This document shows positions 7,252 to 16,812 of a DNA stretch of 64,000 bases, one piece after another. This DNA comes from Pseudomonas sp. M30-35 (GTDB taxonomy: Bacteria > Pseudomonadota > Gammaproteobacteria > Pseudomonadales > Pseudomonadaceae). The position numbers and the translations under genes are program-made. The notes below the pieces were generated by a model. It did no database searches. It was given only the letters and a program-made list of their open reading frames with translations, and was not told where the DNA came from. Positions within the stretch are counted from its first letter, which is position 1, and each line of letters begins with the position of its first letter. The stretch covers positions 558,001-622,000 of the forward strand of contig NZ_CP020892.1 in NCBI RefSeq assembly GCF_002163625.1, in the 5' to 3' direction.

Positions 7252-9654
7252 TTAGAATTCGAGTTGAGCTGAGAAGGTAAAGGTACGTGGCGCCCCGAGG
7301 TAATAGCTGCTCAGCCAGTATTCTTTGTTTGCCAGGTTACTGACATTGGCGCGCAGGGTCAGGTTGCTATCGCTCGACACTGCCGTGCGATAGCGCATGC
7401 CTGCATCGAAGGTGGTCACTGACGGTAAGCTGTGATTGTTGGCTTCGTCGGTGTAAATCTTGCCCGTGTAATAGGCGCCACCTGTCAATGCCACGCCCGG
7501 CAGGGCATTGAGCTCGTATTCATTGTAGAACTTGGCGAATTGGCTGGCGACGTTGGTCGGCTTCTGGCCTTCGCTGGCAGCATCGCTAGAGTCTTTGACT
7601 TTTGGATCGAGCAATGTCAGCCCACCAACAACGGTCCACTGCGGAATAACCTTACCGGTAATGCCGAATTCAACACCACGGTTTTCCTGCTGGCCGTCGT
7701 CACTGTAGATACCCTGGCTATTGGTGTAGCTGTTGGGTTTCTCGATATTGAACAACGCCATGGTCAGCAAGGTTTCGCCAACGGTCGCCTTTACACCCAG
7801 TTCGTATTGTTCGCTGACTTGTGGGGCTAACGCCTGTCCGGCGTTTAGCGCAGTGTTGGGTGCGATTCCGCCTGCTTCGAGCCCCTCAATGTAGCTGGCA
7901 TACGTGGTTAACCACGGCAGAGGTTTGTAGATAAGCGAGATGTTCGGCGTTGTCTCGCTTTCTTTGTAGGTGGTGGCGGTCTCTGGGTAACCAAAAGGGC
8001 CCGCAAAGACGAAGTCGTTACTGTAGGTCTCGATAGTGCTGTGGGTGAGGCCGAGAATGGTCGACCACTGTTCGTTGAAGGTGATGATGTCGCCGATGAG
8101 AAAGTTGTCGCTCTGGGTCCGGCTCGACAAGCGCTGGTCGCCATTACCGATGCTGTAGTCAGGTTTGTCTACCTGAGGGTGCTGGCTGAATGGCAGGTCT
8201 GGAGTCACAGATTCATACTGCGGGCCAGGATAGGGAATGTAGTCTTCATAGTCGCGCACGCGTGACACATTGCCTTGATAGCCCATTGTCACTTTGTGGC
8301 CAATGCCGCCGGTGTTGAAGGCTGAGTCGAGGAACAAGTAGCCCGAGGTTTCCTCGGTCTCAACCGGGGCAAAAGCATACAGCGGCTGGCTGTAAACATT
8401 GGCGTTGTTAACGGTTGGACCGGTGTAGGTGTACTCGTTTTCATACTGGGTGTAACCCAGTGCGCCGCGCAATGTAAACGTATCACTGAGTCGCCAGTTG
8501 AAGCGGCTGCCAACCCGGTCGTGGCTACTGTCAGAGAACGCCCAGCGCTGGCTGTAGAGTTTGTCATTGTCCAGTTTGTCGGCATCTGGACGCAGGGCTT
8601 GGTCGGCGAAATACCAATAACTGGTGAGGCCACGCGTTTCGCTTTTCTTGTGCGAGGCGTCGAACTGGATCAGCAGATCGTCGCTGACATTCCAGTCAAG
8701 CGCCAAGGAAATCATTTCACGACGGTTTTTTTGCAGGTCTATCGCAGTCTCGCCATCTTGGGTCAATACATTGAGGCGGTAAGCAAATACGCCTGCGTCA
8801 TCGATAGTGCCGCCGAAGTCGCCGTGTAAATAATAGTTTTCGCCGCCAGCGTTGCCGAGAGTGACGCTGTTATAGCGCTGATAAGTAGGGCGCTTGAGCA
8901 CGTAGTTGACCAGGCCGCCGGGGCTTGCAGGGCCATAGAGGAAGCCGCTCAGTCCGGTGAGGATTTCCAGCTGTTCCATTTCTTCAACATAGTTGCCGCT
9001 GTCATAGCCGTTGCTGAAGCGCAGGCCATCGCTGGCGAGGCTCAGGTTACCGGAGCTACTAAAACCACGCATGCTTACCGAGCTGGCGTAACCCGCTGAG
9101 TCGGGTGATGTGAACTGCGTCGATGGGTTGAGCTTGTAGACGTCATCCATCGATGTCGCTTGGATATTCTTCAGCAGATCACTGCCGATCACGCTGATGG
9201 AGTAGGGCGCATCACGCAGAGGTATACCGCCAAGCGCACCGACGTTTTGCACGGACTCATTACGGTAGCCGTCGGCTTCGCTGCCTGTCGTGAGTTGGGT
9301 GCCGATAATTGTCGCGTCGGGTAATGCCGCAGCAGATGAGTCGCTAACCACTGATTTAAGGCTGTAACTGCCAACGCTGTTGCGCTCCAACTGCAAACCA
9401 CTGCCTTGCAAGGCGGCTTCAAGCGCTTGGGTTGCGTCGTACTCACCTTGAACCGGTTGCGACATTTTATTTGCAGTCAACTTCGGGTCAATGCTCAGGG
9501 CGATTCCGGCCTGCGCAGCAATGCTGTTGAGCGTGCTGGCTAGCGGTGCTGCAGGCAACTGGTAGGTTTCAGCTTTAGCGACTGTGGCGGCGCTGCTCAA
9601 GGTGATCGCAGCTAGCAACAGGCTTGGGCGGAAACGTGCAGGGAAAAGTGGCAT
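7252..9654 (-). CDS. TonB-dependent siderophore receptor with N-terminal signalling (STN) domain
   Basis: Outer-membrane ferric-siderophore receptor of 800 aa. In order: signal peptide ending about residue 29 (AKA|ETYQLPA), STN domain (about 30-85, LASTLNSIAAQAGIALS), a TonB-box/plug region (about 115-240, with DAPYSISVIG and SMRGFSSSG), and a beta barrel ending in Phe (FSAQLEF). The STN domain predicts signalling to the adjacent FecR and ECF sigma factor. I prefer the ATG at 9654, which has GGGAG 9 nt upstream, over the ATG 11 codons earlier. The ligand cannot be read from sequence. Confidence 0.92.
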   Translation of the reverse strand: MPLFPARFRPSLLLAAITLSSAATVAKAETYQLPAAPLASTLNSIAAQAGIALSIDPKLTANKMSQPVQGEYDATQALEAALQGSGLQLERNSVGSYSLKSVVSDSSAAALPDATIIGTQLTTGSEADGYRNESVQNVGALGGIPLRDAPYSISVIGSDLLKNIQATSMDDVYKLNPSTQFTSPDSAGYASSVSMRGFSSSGNLSLASDGLRFSNGYDSGNYVEEMEQLEILTGLSGFLYGPASPGGLVNYVLKRPTYQRYNSVTLGNAGGENYYLHGDFGGTIDDAGVFAYRLNVLTQDGETAIDLQKNRREMISLALDWNVSDDLLIQFDASHKKSETRGLTSYWYFADQALRPDADKLDNDKLYSQRWAFSDSSHDRVGSRFNWRLSDTFTLRGALGYTQYENEYTYTGPTVNNANVYSQPLYAFAPVETEETSGYLFLDSAFNTGGIGHKVTMGYQGNVSRVRDYEDYIPYPGPQYESVTPDLPFSQHPQVDKPDYSIGNGDQRLSSRTQSDNFLIGDIITFNEQWSTILGLTHSTIETYSNDFVFAGPFGYPETATTYKESETTPNISLIYKPLPWLTTYASYIEGLEAGGIAPNTALNAGQALAPQVSEQYELGVKATVGETLLTMALFNIEKPNSYTNSQGIYSDDGQQENRGVEFGITGKVIPQWTVVGGLTLLDPKVKDSSDAASEGQKPTNVASQFAKFYNEYELNALPGVALTGGAYYTGKIYTDEANNHSLPSVTTFDAGMRYRTAVSSDSNLTLRANVSNLANKEYWLSSYYLGAPRTFTFSAQLEF

Positions 9655-9751
9655 TGTAAATCGCTCCCAAAGGATAATATGTCTCATTACCTTATTACCG
9701 AAGCAGATTTGAAAAGTGTCAGGGGGTAGGTGAATTATTTTTTCCAGCGGA

Positions 9752-10711
9752 TTATTCAGTCTCTGCTGGTGCTGGCACGACGCGTACCCACCACTTGCTG
9801 TGTTGTTCGATACGCACCGGCAAACTCGGCGGTAAGGTGGCCAGCGCGAGGTCGCTATTGTTCAGCGGGAAGCTGCCGCTGATACGCAAGTTCGCGACTT
9901 CAGGGGCGACGCTCAAATAGCCGCTGCGGTATTGCGCGAGCGTCGAAACCAGGTCCGCCAACCGCTGGTTTTCAACCACTAGCATGCCATGCACCCATGC
10001 ATCAGCGGCCATGGGCGCGGTGTCTGTCTGGCTTAAACCCTGTTCGGTGATCAGCACCTGTTGACCGGCGTTGATGATGCGCCGATCCGTCCCTTCTACG
10101 GGCTGAGCCGCAACTGCTGACTTTAATACGATCAGGCGGGTGGTCTGGTTTGATTCGCGCACCAGAAAGCGTGTGCCGAGCGCTTGCAGGCGACCTTGCG
10201 CGGTTTCAACAATAAACGGGCGTTTGTCGTGCGCGGTTTCAACCAAAATTTCGCCGTTGCGTAAAACCAAACGGCGTTCATCAGCACTGAACTCGATATC
10301 GACTGCCGTGCGGCTGTTGAGGCGTAGCACGCTGTTGTCGTCCAACTGGACTTGCAACTGCTCGCCGCTCGCCGTCACTTGATCAGCAAGCCAATCGCTT
10401 AGTGGCCGTTGATGATTACTCCAACCCGCAGCCAATACAGCGAGCAGGGCAATGCTGAGGAGTGATTTCTTGATTTTTCCGGTATTAGCGGGCGGCGTGT
10501 CTTTAATCAGCGCTGCCCGTACCAGCGGTGACGCATTACGGCTGATGTCCTGCTCTATCAGATCCAGACGCGACCACGCCTCTGCATGCTCAGGCGCTGC
10601 GTTTAGCCATGCCTGGAATGCTCTGTGTTGAGCGGGGTCGTGATCATCCGAGTTTAGTTTAAGGCGCCAATGGATCGCTCTGTCCAGTATGGCGCGGCTG
10701 ATATCACTCAC
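9752..10711 (-). CDS. FecR-family anti-sigma / sigma regulator
   Basis: Inner-membrane protein of 319 aa that relays the receptor signal to the ECF sigma factor. The N-terminal cytoplasmic DUF4880-like part (ISRAILDRAIHWRLKLNS...HRAFQAWLNAAPEHAEAWSRL) is followed by one membrane helix near residues 85-100 and a periplasmic FecR domain (about 110-230). The start is taken as the GTG at 10711, which overlaps the sigma-factor stop in a GTGA arrangement; a longer ATG version would start 10 codons earlier. It lies between the sigma and receptor genes in one direction. Confidence 0.9.
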   Translation of the reverse strand: MSDISRAILDRAIHWRLKLNSDDHDPAQHRAFQAWLNAAPEHAEAWSRLDLIEQDISRNASPLVRAALIKDTPPANTGKIKKSLLSIALLAVLAAGWSNHQRPLSDWLADQVTASGEQLQVQLDDNSVLRLNSRTAVDIEFSADERRLVLRNGEILVETAHDKRPFIVETAQGRLQALGTRFLVRESNQTTRLIVLKSAVAAQPVEGTDRRIINAGQQVLITEQGLSQTDTAPMAADAWVHGMLVVENQRLADLVSTLAQYRSGYLSVAPEVANLRISGSFPLNNSDLALATLPPSLPVRIEQHSKWWVRVVPAPAETE

Positions 10712-11226
10712 TGCGGAGCGCCGTAGCGGGCGATGTAGCACTGGCGCAAGGCTTGAGCCAGGTATTGACGTACCCGGGAAACAGAAACGTTGAGTTTCTG
10801 TGCAATCTCATGCTGCTTTAGGCCGTCAACCTGGCTGTAGAGGAACGCTGCGCGGGCGTTGGCCGAGAGCTCGCCAAGCAATTGATCGATCCTAAGCAGA
10901 GCTTCGAGGGCTATTTGCTGCTGTTCAGGATTTGGCTGCAGCGGTTCAGGCAGTTGCGCCAGTTCGGCCAGATAGGCTTGTTCGAGACAATTGCGCCGGT
11001 GCTGATCAATTAACAGGCCTTTGGCGATGGTCGTCAGCAGTGCGCGTGGTTCATTAGGCGCAAGCAGGTCTGAGCGACCGAGCAGGCGCACAAAAGTGTC
11101 TTGGCTGATGTCTTCAGCGCGTTGCGTACAGTTGAGGCTTTTGCGTAACCAGCCGAATAACCAGTCGCGGTGGTCACGATAAAGCACGCCCACCTGGTGA
11201 TGGTTAATAGAGTTTCCGGAGGTCAC
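10708..11226 (-). CDS. ECF sigma factor, FecI-type iron-starvation sigma
   Basis: RNA polymerase sigma factor of 172 aa. Region 2 is at about 10-75 (LYRDHRDWLFGWLRKSL...AEDISQDTFVRLL) and region 4 at about 110-160 (LSANARAAFLYSQVDGLKQHEIAQKLNVSVSRVRQYLAQA), with a helix-turn-helix. I place the start at the GTG at 11226, because homologues begin just before HHQVGxLYRDH; the ATG 25 codons upstream would lie beyond the Fur box. It probably transcribes the receptor gene once released by FecR. Confidence 0.88.
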   Translation of the reverse strand: MTSGNSINHHQVGVLYRDHRDWLFGWLRKSLNCTQRAEDISQDTFVRLLGRSDLLAPNEPRALLTTIAKGLLIDQHRRNCLEQAYLAELAQLPEPLQPNPEQQQIALEALLRIDQLLGELSANARAAFLYSQVDGLKQHEIAQKLNVSVSRVRQYLAQALRQCYIARYGAPQ

Positions 11227-11260
11227 GCGAATTGCTCTGTTATCTAAATAGAAAATACAT

Positions 11261-11275
11261 CGAGAACTATTCTCA
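11261..11275 (-). promoter_or_regulatory. Candidate Fur box before the ECF sigma gene
   Basis: On the minus strand the 15-mer TGAGAATAGTTCTCG matches the 7-1-7 Fur motif (TGATAATNATTATCA) at 10 of 14 informative positions. It lies 35 bp upstream of the sigma-factor start, where it could cover the promoter. Iron repression of the whole cassette through its sigma factor is the expected logic. Confidence 0.55.
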
Positions 11276-11301
11276 TATATTCGCAGGAATACTGTGCTCA
11301 C

Positions 11302-12133
11302 CGCAATCTGCTTTGCGCAAATGGCAGATCAGTGGTCATGTTGCGGCGTTTACAAGAAATGAGTCTGAAGCTGACTGGGTGCAAAGTCTTGCCTGGCCTG
11401 AATACCGCTTCAGCAAAACATTGATGCAGATCAATACTGCTCAGCTGTGCATTCTTTATGATTAAGGGTTCCCTTTTGTTGTGTGTAGAACTATGAATTT
11501 ACTACGCAAGACTGACCGACTTTCACCTGCACGCAGCCTTACAAATATGCGTTACTCGTTTGTTTCGCGTGACTCATCGCTGCAGGGGCTCGCTGACGCT
11601 CGTCATCTGCCTCCAAACGTGGCGCTTGAGCCAGTTGTGCAGGGTGTCTCCGGGCGTTATCTACACTCGGGCCACATGAGTAAGCAGGCAGCTAATCAAG
11701 GTGCCTGCACCTACGCCTGCCGCTGGCAATACAAAGCGTTGGAGGGGCGTGCGAATGAGTTAGGCAAAAGTGTCGGCCCTGCGAGCAGGCCCAATTGTGA
11801 TGATTGCTCCAGCGGCCATAAGGTCGAACCTTCTTTGGGCTGGATGCGCCGTCTGATAAGTTTTATCTGTTCGAAGAAAATACGCGACCGGGCAAGGCCA
11901 TCTCGAGGTTTGGAGACGAGCACTGCACGTAGTACTTATATTACCAACGCCAAAGATTTACGTGCGATCAAGCACGTCGAGCAACGGGCGATGGTGGGCG
12001 TGTGCTCGCAGGGGGATTGAAGGCCGTACGACATCGTCCTTTGATTGTGCTCGAGCCGCCCAAGCGCAGCTTCTGGCACGTGATATTAAGTTCAATTACG
12101 CCTTATTGCGGTGCGATCCATCGTCAATCGTTA
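11302..12133. other. 832-bp gap with no gene I can support
   Basis: This stretch between the iron cassette and the exonuclease gene has open frames up to 179 codons (11481-12020, plus strand). They lack a ribosome-binding site, recognisable domains and hydrophobic or repeat structure. Short unrelated-looking frames also run on the minus strand. It may be decayed coding DNA left by insertion of the iron cassette. I saw no terminal repeats, tRNA or terminator. Confidence 0.5.
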
Positions 12134-12841
12134 TCAAAACGAGTGCTTACGCGGGCGGCGGCTCCACTGGTTGAGGCGTTGTTGCAGAGCTAACAGGCTG
12201 TCGAGTTGCTGCTGGCGGGCTTTGCTGAGCATGATCAAACCCAGCTCTGCGGTGACCAGTGCGTCGGCGCTGGCGTTATGCCGTTGTTGCACCTGTAGGC
12301 CAAAGTGCCTTATCCAGTCATCCAGTCCCGCGCGTTCCAGCGAGGCGTCTGGGCACAGCAGCGGGGCCAGATCCGCGACGTCGAAAAAGCTGTGCTGCAG
12401 CCGATAACCGAGGCTTTGCTTGAGTGCTCGACTGAGCATGCGTTGGTCAAATCTGGCATGAAACGCCAGTAGTGGGCTGCTACCGAGAAACTCCATAAAA
12501 TCCAGTAGCGCATCCGCGGGCTCTGTCCCGGCGGCGATTGCGCTGGGCGCCAAGCCGTGGATCAACACGCTGGCGCTGACTTTATGGTTTTCGCGCAATA
12601 AGGTGCACTCAAACTGCTGAGCGAGATCGATAGCGCCGTTTTCGATGACCACGGCACCAATTGATAGTAGTTCGTCGCGTTTGACATCCAGACCGCTGGT
12701 TTCCAAATCTACAACCACCATTCGCTGTTGGTTGAGCGCGGTTGTGTCGAGCGACGCGGCTACAGGTAATTGTTCCAGCCGTTGCTGTTGTGCGGAACTT
12801 AGTTGTGCTGTGCGGCTGGTAAGCCAAGTCAGTGCATTCAT
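12134..12841 (-). CDS. 3'-5' exonuclease, DnaQ/epsilon-like
   Basis: A 235-aa DEDDh-type exonuclease. ExoI is VVDLETSGLD (catalytic Asp and Glu near residues 45 and 47), ExoII is around FHARFDQRML, and ExoIII is RHNASADALVTAEL with the His...Asp pair. It is shorter than replicative epsilon-plus-polymerase fusions and lacks a helicase or GIY-YIG part. Its ATG overlaps the stop of the DUF294 gene (ATGA), so the two are coupled. This pair is a known neighbourhood of DUF485/acetate symporter genes in Pseudomonas; its substrate in that setting is unknown. Confidence 0.88.
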   Translation of the reverse strand: MNALTWLTSRTAQLSSAQQQRLEQLPVAASLDTTALNQQRMVVVDLETSGLDVKRDELLSIGAVVIENGAIDLAQQFECTLLRENHKVSASVLIHGLAPSAIAAGTEPADALLDFMEFLGSSPLLAFHARFDQRMLSRALKQSLGYRLQHSFFDVADLAPLLCPDASLERAGLDDWIRHFGLQVQQRHNASADALVTAELGLIMLSKARQQQLDSLLALQQRLNQWSRRPRKHSF

Positions 12842-14766
12842 AATTGATAACGTAGTGCCAGGCTGGCTTGCAAGCGCTTAGCTTGGCGAAATGACTCGCG
12901 CAAGATACGCTGATCGAGATGGTTGAGGGTGTCTGGGTCAATCCGGTTGGAGTATGGCAAACCTTGCTTGGCCTGTTGCTGATGGTGTTGCATGCGGGTT
13001 TGCTGAATAAAATGGTAGGCCTCTTCGTAAGCGGCGCCGTCTTGCGCCTCAATCACGCCTTTGTCGATCAAGCCTTGCAGCCGCTCAAGGGTATTGCTGC
13101 TTTCAATGCCATTGGCCAAGGCCAGAACCCGAGCACCCTCGACAAAGGGGTTTAAGCCCTGGACTTTAAGATCCAAGGTGTTTTTCTCGGCGCCTTTGCG
13201 GGCCACCACAAAGTCGCGGAAGTGCCCAACTGGTGGGCGCTGGCGCAGGGCGTTCTCTGCGAGCATGCGCTGGCTCAAGGTGTTCTTGGCAAATTTATCC
13301 AGCAACTCGCTGCGTAATGCTGCGCAGCCATGCGGCTCTCCCCAGACGACTCGTAAATCAAAGTAGATAGATGAGTTGAGCAGGTTCTCTGGCGTTGCCT
13401 CGCTGATTAAACTGTCGAAACGCTGTGACCACTCGTGTTGTGACAAGCACAGCTCAGGATTGCCGGCCATTATGTTGCCTTTACACAAGGTAAAACCGCA
13501 CTGCGCAAGGTGCAGGTTGATTGCATGGGCCAGTGGTAACAGTAATTGACGTTTCTCAGAGGCATCGGTCGGGGTATCCGCCGTAAACATGATGCCGTTG
13601 TCCTGATCAGTCAGCAGCGTTTGTTCGCGCCGTCCCTCGCTGCCGAAGCACAGCCAGGTAAACGCTACGCCGGGGTCACCGAGCTGCTCAATCGTTAGCT
13701 CAATCACGCGGCATACGGTGTGGTCATTGAGCTGGGTGATCAGTTGAGTGATCTGCGTTGAGCTCGCACCGTGCGCGAGCATACGGTCAACCAACTGCAA
13801 GATGTTGTCACGCAAACTAATCAGCGTTGCCAGCTTGCTAGCATTGCGAATACTGCGCGCCAAGTACACCAGATCAACCCGTTGCAGCGAGAACAGATCC
13901 CGCTCCGAGACCACACCACTAAGCTGGCCGTGCTCAACCACGCAGACGTGAGCGATGTTGTGCTCGGTCATCGTGATGGCTGCATCGAATGTGCTGGCGC
14001 TGGCGGGTAAGTGGAGTGGCTTAGGGGTCATGAGTTGTTCAATCGGCAACTCTAGAGAGGTGCCGTCTGCGATGACTCGCCGCAAGTCGCGCAGGGTAAA
14101 TATCCCCAGTGGTTGCAGGCGTGGATTCACAATAACGATGCTGCCGACATGTTGCTCATGCATCTGTTTAACGGCTTCACGCACAGTTGTATCCGGCGCG
14201 CAGCTGACGGGTTTACGCAGCAGTCGTTCACTCAGTTTGCTATCCAGCGAGTATTGCGCGCCAAGGTTCTCCGTCGCGCGCAATTGCACCTGTTGGTTGA
14301 CCTGATCAAGCAAGCTGCTAACGCCACGTAAGGCAAAGTCGCGCAGCGGCGCGGAGAGCTTAAACAATTGAACGAAGGCCGCCTTGCGTAACAGCAAGCA
14401 AAAGCTGTCTTGTGCGGCGATGTGTTCGGTACGCGTTGCGCGCTCCCCAATCAAAGCCGACAGTGGAAAGCATTCACCGGTGGTGATCTCAAAGGTGGTT
14501 TCGTCATTGGCTTTTGTTGACTGCGGGCGAGCGCCGCGGATACGCCCTTGTTTGACGATATAAAAAAATTCGACTGGACCGTCGCTGGGTTTGAGGATGC
14601 TTTCGCCCTGGCTGTAAAAGCGTAGTTGGCAGTGTTCAACCAGATAGGTTAAGTGCGCCAGATCCATTTGCTTGAAGGGCGGGAATTTTTGCAGGAACTC
14701 AACAGTGCCGTGGATGTTCTGCGACACCGCGGTTTTACCTGCTTGTTCGAATGCGTCCTCAGCCAT
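12838..14766 (-). CDS. cNMP-binding / CBS pair / DUF294 putative nucleotidyltransferase signalling protein
   Basis: A 642-aa cytosolic protein. It has a cyclic-nucleotide-binding fold (about 20-135), two CBS domains (about 170-295), then a DUF294 nucleotidyltransferase-like domain with the motif GSEGRREQ...TDQDNGIMF (about 370-395) and the DUF294 C-terminal helical region. The metal-binding Asp pair of the nucleotidyltransferase motif is present. The ATG at 14766 has AGGA 9 nt upstream; the in-frame ATG eight codons earlier has no site. Members are proposed to sense nucleotides and regulate the linked sodium symporter, but that is not proven. Confidence 0.88.
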   Translation of the reverse strand: MAEDAFEQAGKTAVSQNIHGTVEFLQKFPPFKQMDLAHLTYLVEHCQLRFYSQGESILKPSDGPVEFFYIVKQGRIRGARPQSTKANDETTFEITTGECFPLSALIGERATRTEHIAAQDSFCLLLRKAAFVQLFKLSAPLRDFALRGVSSLLDQVNQQVQLRATENLGAQYSLDSKLSERLLRKPVSCAPDTTVREAVKQMHEQHVGSIVIVNPRLQPLGIFTLRDLRRVIADGTSLELPIEQLMTPKPLHLPASASTFDAAITMTEHNIAHVCVVEHGQLSGVVSERDLFSLQRVDLVYLARSIRNASKLATLISLRDNILQLVDRMLAHGASSTQITQLITQLNDHTVCRVIELTIEQLGDPGVAFTWLCFGSEGRREQTLLTDQDNGIMFTADTPTDASEKRQLLLPLAHAINLHLAQCGFTLCKGNIMAGNPELCLSQHEWSQRFDSLISEATPENLLNSSIYFDLRVVWGEPHGCAALRSELLDKFAKNTLSQRMLAENALRQRPPVGHFRDFVVARKGAEKNTLDLKVQGLNPFVEGARVLALANGIESSNTLERLQGLIDKGVIEAQDGAAYEEAYHFIQQTRMQHHQQQAKQGLPYSNRIDPDTLNHLDQRILRESFRQAKRLQASLALRYQL

Positions 14767-14953
14767 ATCAGCACGTCCTGTTTTTTGCATGGTGCGGTGC
14801 TTGTTGCAATGCGGCCATTGGACGTAAGTCTAGCTGCTGCGAGAGCGAGCTGATCAAGCTTAGCGTAGTGGGTTACTTGCGTTGGAGCACAGGAGAGGAG
14901 AGGGTTACGGCAGGGGCATAGATTGGATGTTTTATGCATCGCGCAGCTGTGGC

Positions 14954-14983
14954 CAGCGAGCTGGCCGATCAACCAGCTCGCTG
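14954..14983 (-). terminator. Hairpin just downstream of pgaD
   Basis: A perfect 11-bp inverted repeat CAGCGAGCTGG / CCAGCTCGCTG with an 8-nt loop starts 6 bp after the pgaD stop on the minus strand. No U-tract follows, so it may stabilise the 3' end or act with Rho instead of being a classical terminator. Confidence 0.5.
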
Positions 14984-14989
14984 ATGGTG

Positions 14990-15475
14990 TTAAACCAAAC
15001 TGAGTCTCGCACCACTTTTCAGGCTACGTACTTTCGGTTGTAGCATCATTGGGTCTTCAATCCAGCTCAGGTCACCCTGTTCGGTGTTGTGCAGGATAAG
15101 CACTTGCTTGCGGCGCAAAATATTCAGGTCTTCCAGGGTCACAAAAAAACTCGCTGACAGGGCGCTGTCGCAGAGATCAGGGCTACGCTCGCGGCGAGTG
15201 TAGCGCGCAGCGCGCAGTTCGTTGTATTTGGCCCATGTCAGCAAAATCCCGCCTATCAGTGCCCCGGCAATCGCGTAATTTGAAAGTTGCATGATCAGCG
15301 GCATAAACGCGCTGATGAGTATGCTTTGAAATTGCTCTGGGTGAGCAATCAACTGTTTGGCAAACGGCACTGTGCCGTTCGTGATCAAGTACAAAAAAAC
15401 TGCCCATGCAGACAGTGTCAGCAGGGTGTCGATGGTTTTAGGTAGCCAGTGTTGCTCCGTCTTGATAATACTCAT
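14990..15475 (-). CDS. pgaD: Poly-beta-1,6-N-acetylglucosamine synthesis protein PgaD
   Basis: Small inner-membrane partner of the PgaC synthase, 161 aa. It has two membrane helices (about residues 16-34 and 62-84) and a cytoplasmic C-terminal part. In E. coli PgaC and PgaD together form the c-di-GMP-responsive PNAG synthase. The ATG overlaps the pgaC stop (ATGA). Identification rests mainly on its position as last gene of a pgaABC-D operon plus the two-helix layout; the sequence family is poorly conserved. Confidence 0.88.
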   Translation of the reverse strand: MSIIKTEQHWLPKTIDTLLTLSAWAVFLYLITNGTVPFAKQLIAHPEQFQSILISAFMPLIMQLSNYAIAGALIGGILLTWAKYNELRAARYTRRERSPDLCDSALSASFFVTLEDLNILRRKQVLILHNTEQGDLSWIEDPMMLQPKVRSLKSGARLSLV

Positions 15476-16812
15476 GGTTCATTCCTTTTGATTCCACGGT
15501 CAGGGCTTGTCCAACGCGCTCGTTTTCCTCGAGCGCTGATCATTACTTTCGGGAAACTCACTATCGTGGTGATAAACGTGAGCAGCCAAAAGGCCAGTGG
15601 GTACCAAATGGTCCAGAACAGGGCCTTACCCAAACCTTTTTCATATCTGCGTTCAATTACCAGGCTGAGCGCGAATTGCATCAGGCATACCGCTGCCAGA
15701 AGCACACCGGTAAAACCAGGCGGTAACATGTCGTTCACACGATAGTTCGGCGGCAACTCAACGAACTGGCCGGCAACCCAAAGTAATAATGAAAACGCCA
15801 AGGCGAAGGCCCAGGTGGCTGATATTGCGAACTCCAGCAGCAATGGCCACATGTAGCGATAGCGCCACGACCATATAGTGCGTGCGTTTTTAAGTAAGAC
15901 TTCGGCGCCACCCTGTGCCCAGCGCTTGCGTTGCTTCCAAAGGCCCGCGATGGTTTCCGGCATGAGAATCCAGCACAGCGCGCGTGGTTCGTAGAAGATC
16001 GTCCAGTGGTCAAGCTGCAGCTTCCAGCTGACATCGATGTCTTCGGTGATCATGTCGGGGCTCCAGTAGTCAACGCGATCTAACGCACTGCGGCGAAAGC
16101 TCGCTATCACTCCTGAAATGGTGAATACACGCCCGTAAACACGCTGTGCACGTTTGATCAAACCGATAATTGAAGAAAACTCCCCGACTTGAATTCGCCC
16201 AACCAAGGTTGAGCGTGTGCGAATGCGCGGATTGCCGGTGACGGCACCCACGCGAGGGTTTTCAAGTAAGGGTTTGACCAAAAATGCAGCCGTGTCTCGG
16301 CTCAATAGCGCATCACCATCAATACACACCAGGTATTCGCTATTGGCGGCGATCGCAGCCATGCGCAATGCCACTGCTTTACCTTGATTCTGCGCAAGGT
16401 GGAGTACGCGCAAGCGTGGCTCACGGGCGGCAATCTGGTTGAGGATTTCGGCAGTAGTGTCTTTTGAACCGTCGTTTACTGCGATGACTTCGATATTAGG
16501 GTAGCGCTGGCTCAGCGCCGCACGAATGGTTTCATGGATATTATCGCCTTCGTTGAAGCAAGGGATAATGATTGAAATCAGTGGCTGGCCTACAAGGTCA
16601 GGGGCTGGGTTGTCACCGTCATAAGACCAGTTCCAGTCGCGCTCCCAGTGAATCCAGAAATACATCCCCCCAACAATCCATAGCACCGACATGAGCAATG
16701 GATAGAGGAAAATGAAGTTCAGCATCACCGAACCGCTTATGCCTTCAGCCAGGCCAAAAGGAATACCCAGAATGATGGCGAGGACGAGCAGTGCTATCAG
16801 GCGATCTGTCAT
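15472..16812 (-). CDS. pgaC: Poly-beta-1,6-N-acetylglucosamine synthase PgaC
   Basis: Inner-membrane family 2 glycosyltransferase of 446 aa that polymerises UDP-GlcNAc into PNAG. There are N-terminal helices (about 5-60), then the GT2 domain: [22 protein letters not shown], the DxD-type [11 protein letters not shown] (catalytic Asp region) and the QRKRWAQGG (QxxRW) motif. Further helices lie at about 315-425. The ATG at 16812 overlaps the pgaB stop (ATGA) and is preferred to a start five codons earlier. It is third gene of pgaABCD. Confidence 0.95.
   Translation of the reverse strand: MTDRLIALLVLAIILGIPFGLAEGISGSVMLNFIFLYPLLMSVLWIVGGMYFWIHWERDWNWSYDGDNPAPDLVGQPLISIIIPCFNEGDNIHETIRAALSQRYPNIEVIAVNDGSKDTTAEILNQIAAREPRLRVLHLAQNQGKAVALRMAAIAANSEYLVCIDGDALLSRDTAAFLVKPLLENPRVGAVTGNPRIRTRSTLVGRIQVGEFSSIIGLIKRAQRVYGRVFTISGVIASFRRSALDRVDYWSPDMITEDIDVSWKLQLDHWTIFYEPRALCWILMPETIAGLWKQRKRWAQGGAEVLLKNARTIWSWRYRYMWPLLLEFAISATWAFALAFSLLLWVAGQFVELPPNYRVNDMLPPGFTGVLLAAVCLMQFALSLVIERRYEKGLGKALFWTIWYPLAFWLLTFITTIVSFPKVMISARGKRARWTSPDRGIKRNEP

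Noticed and set aside
9741..9755. GGAAA sequence upstream of the siderophore receptor as an ECF-sigma -35 element
   Set aside because: A matching -10 at the right distance was not convincing, so no promoter is listed.
11481..12020. 179-codon plus-strand frame in the gap before the exonuclease
   Set aside because: No ribosome-binding site, no domain, no hydrophobic or repeat pattern, and alternative frames of similar quality on the other strand.
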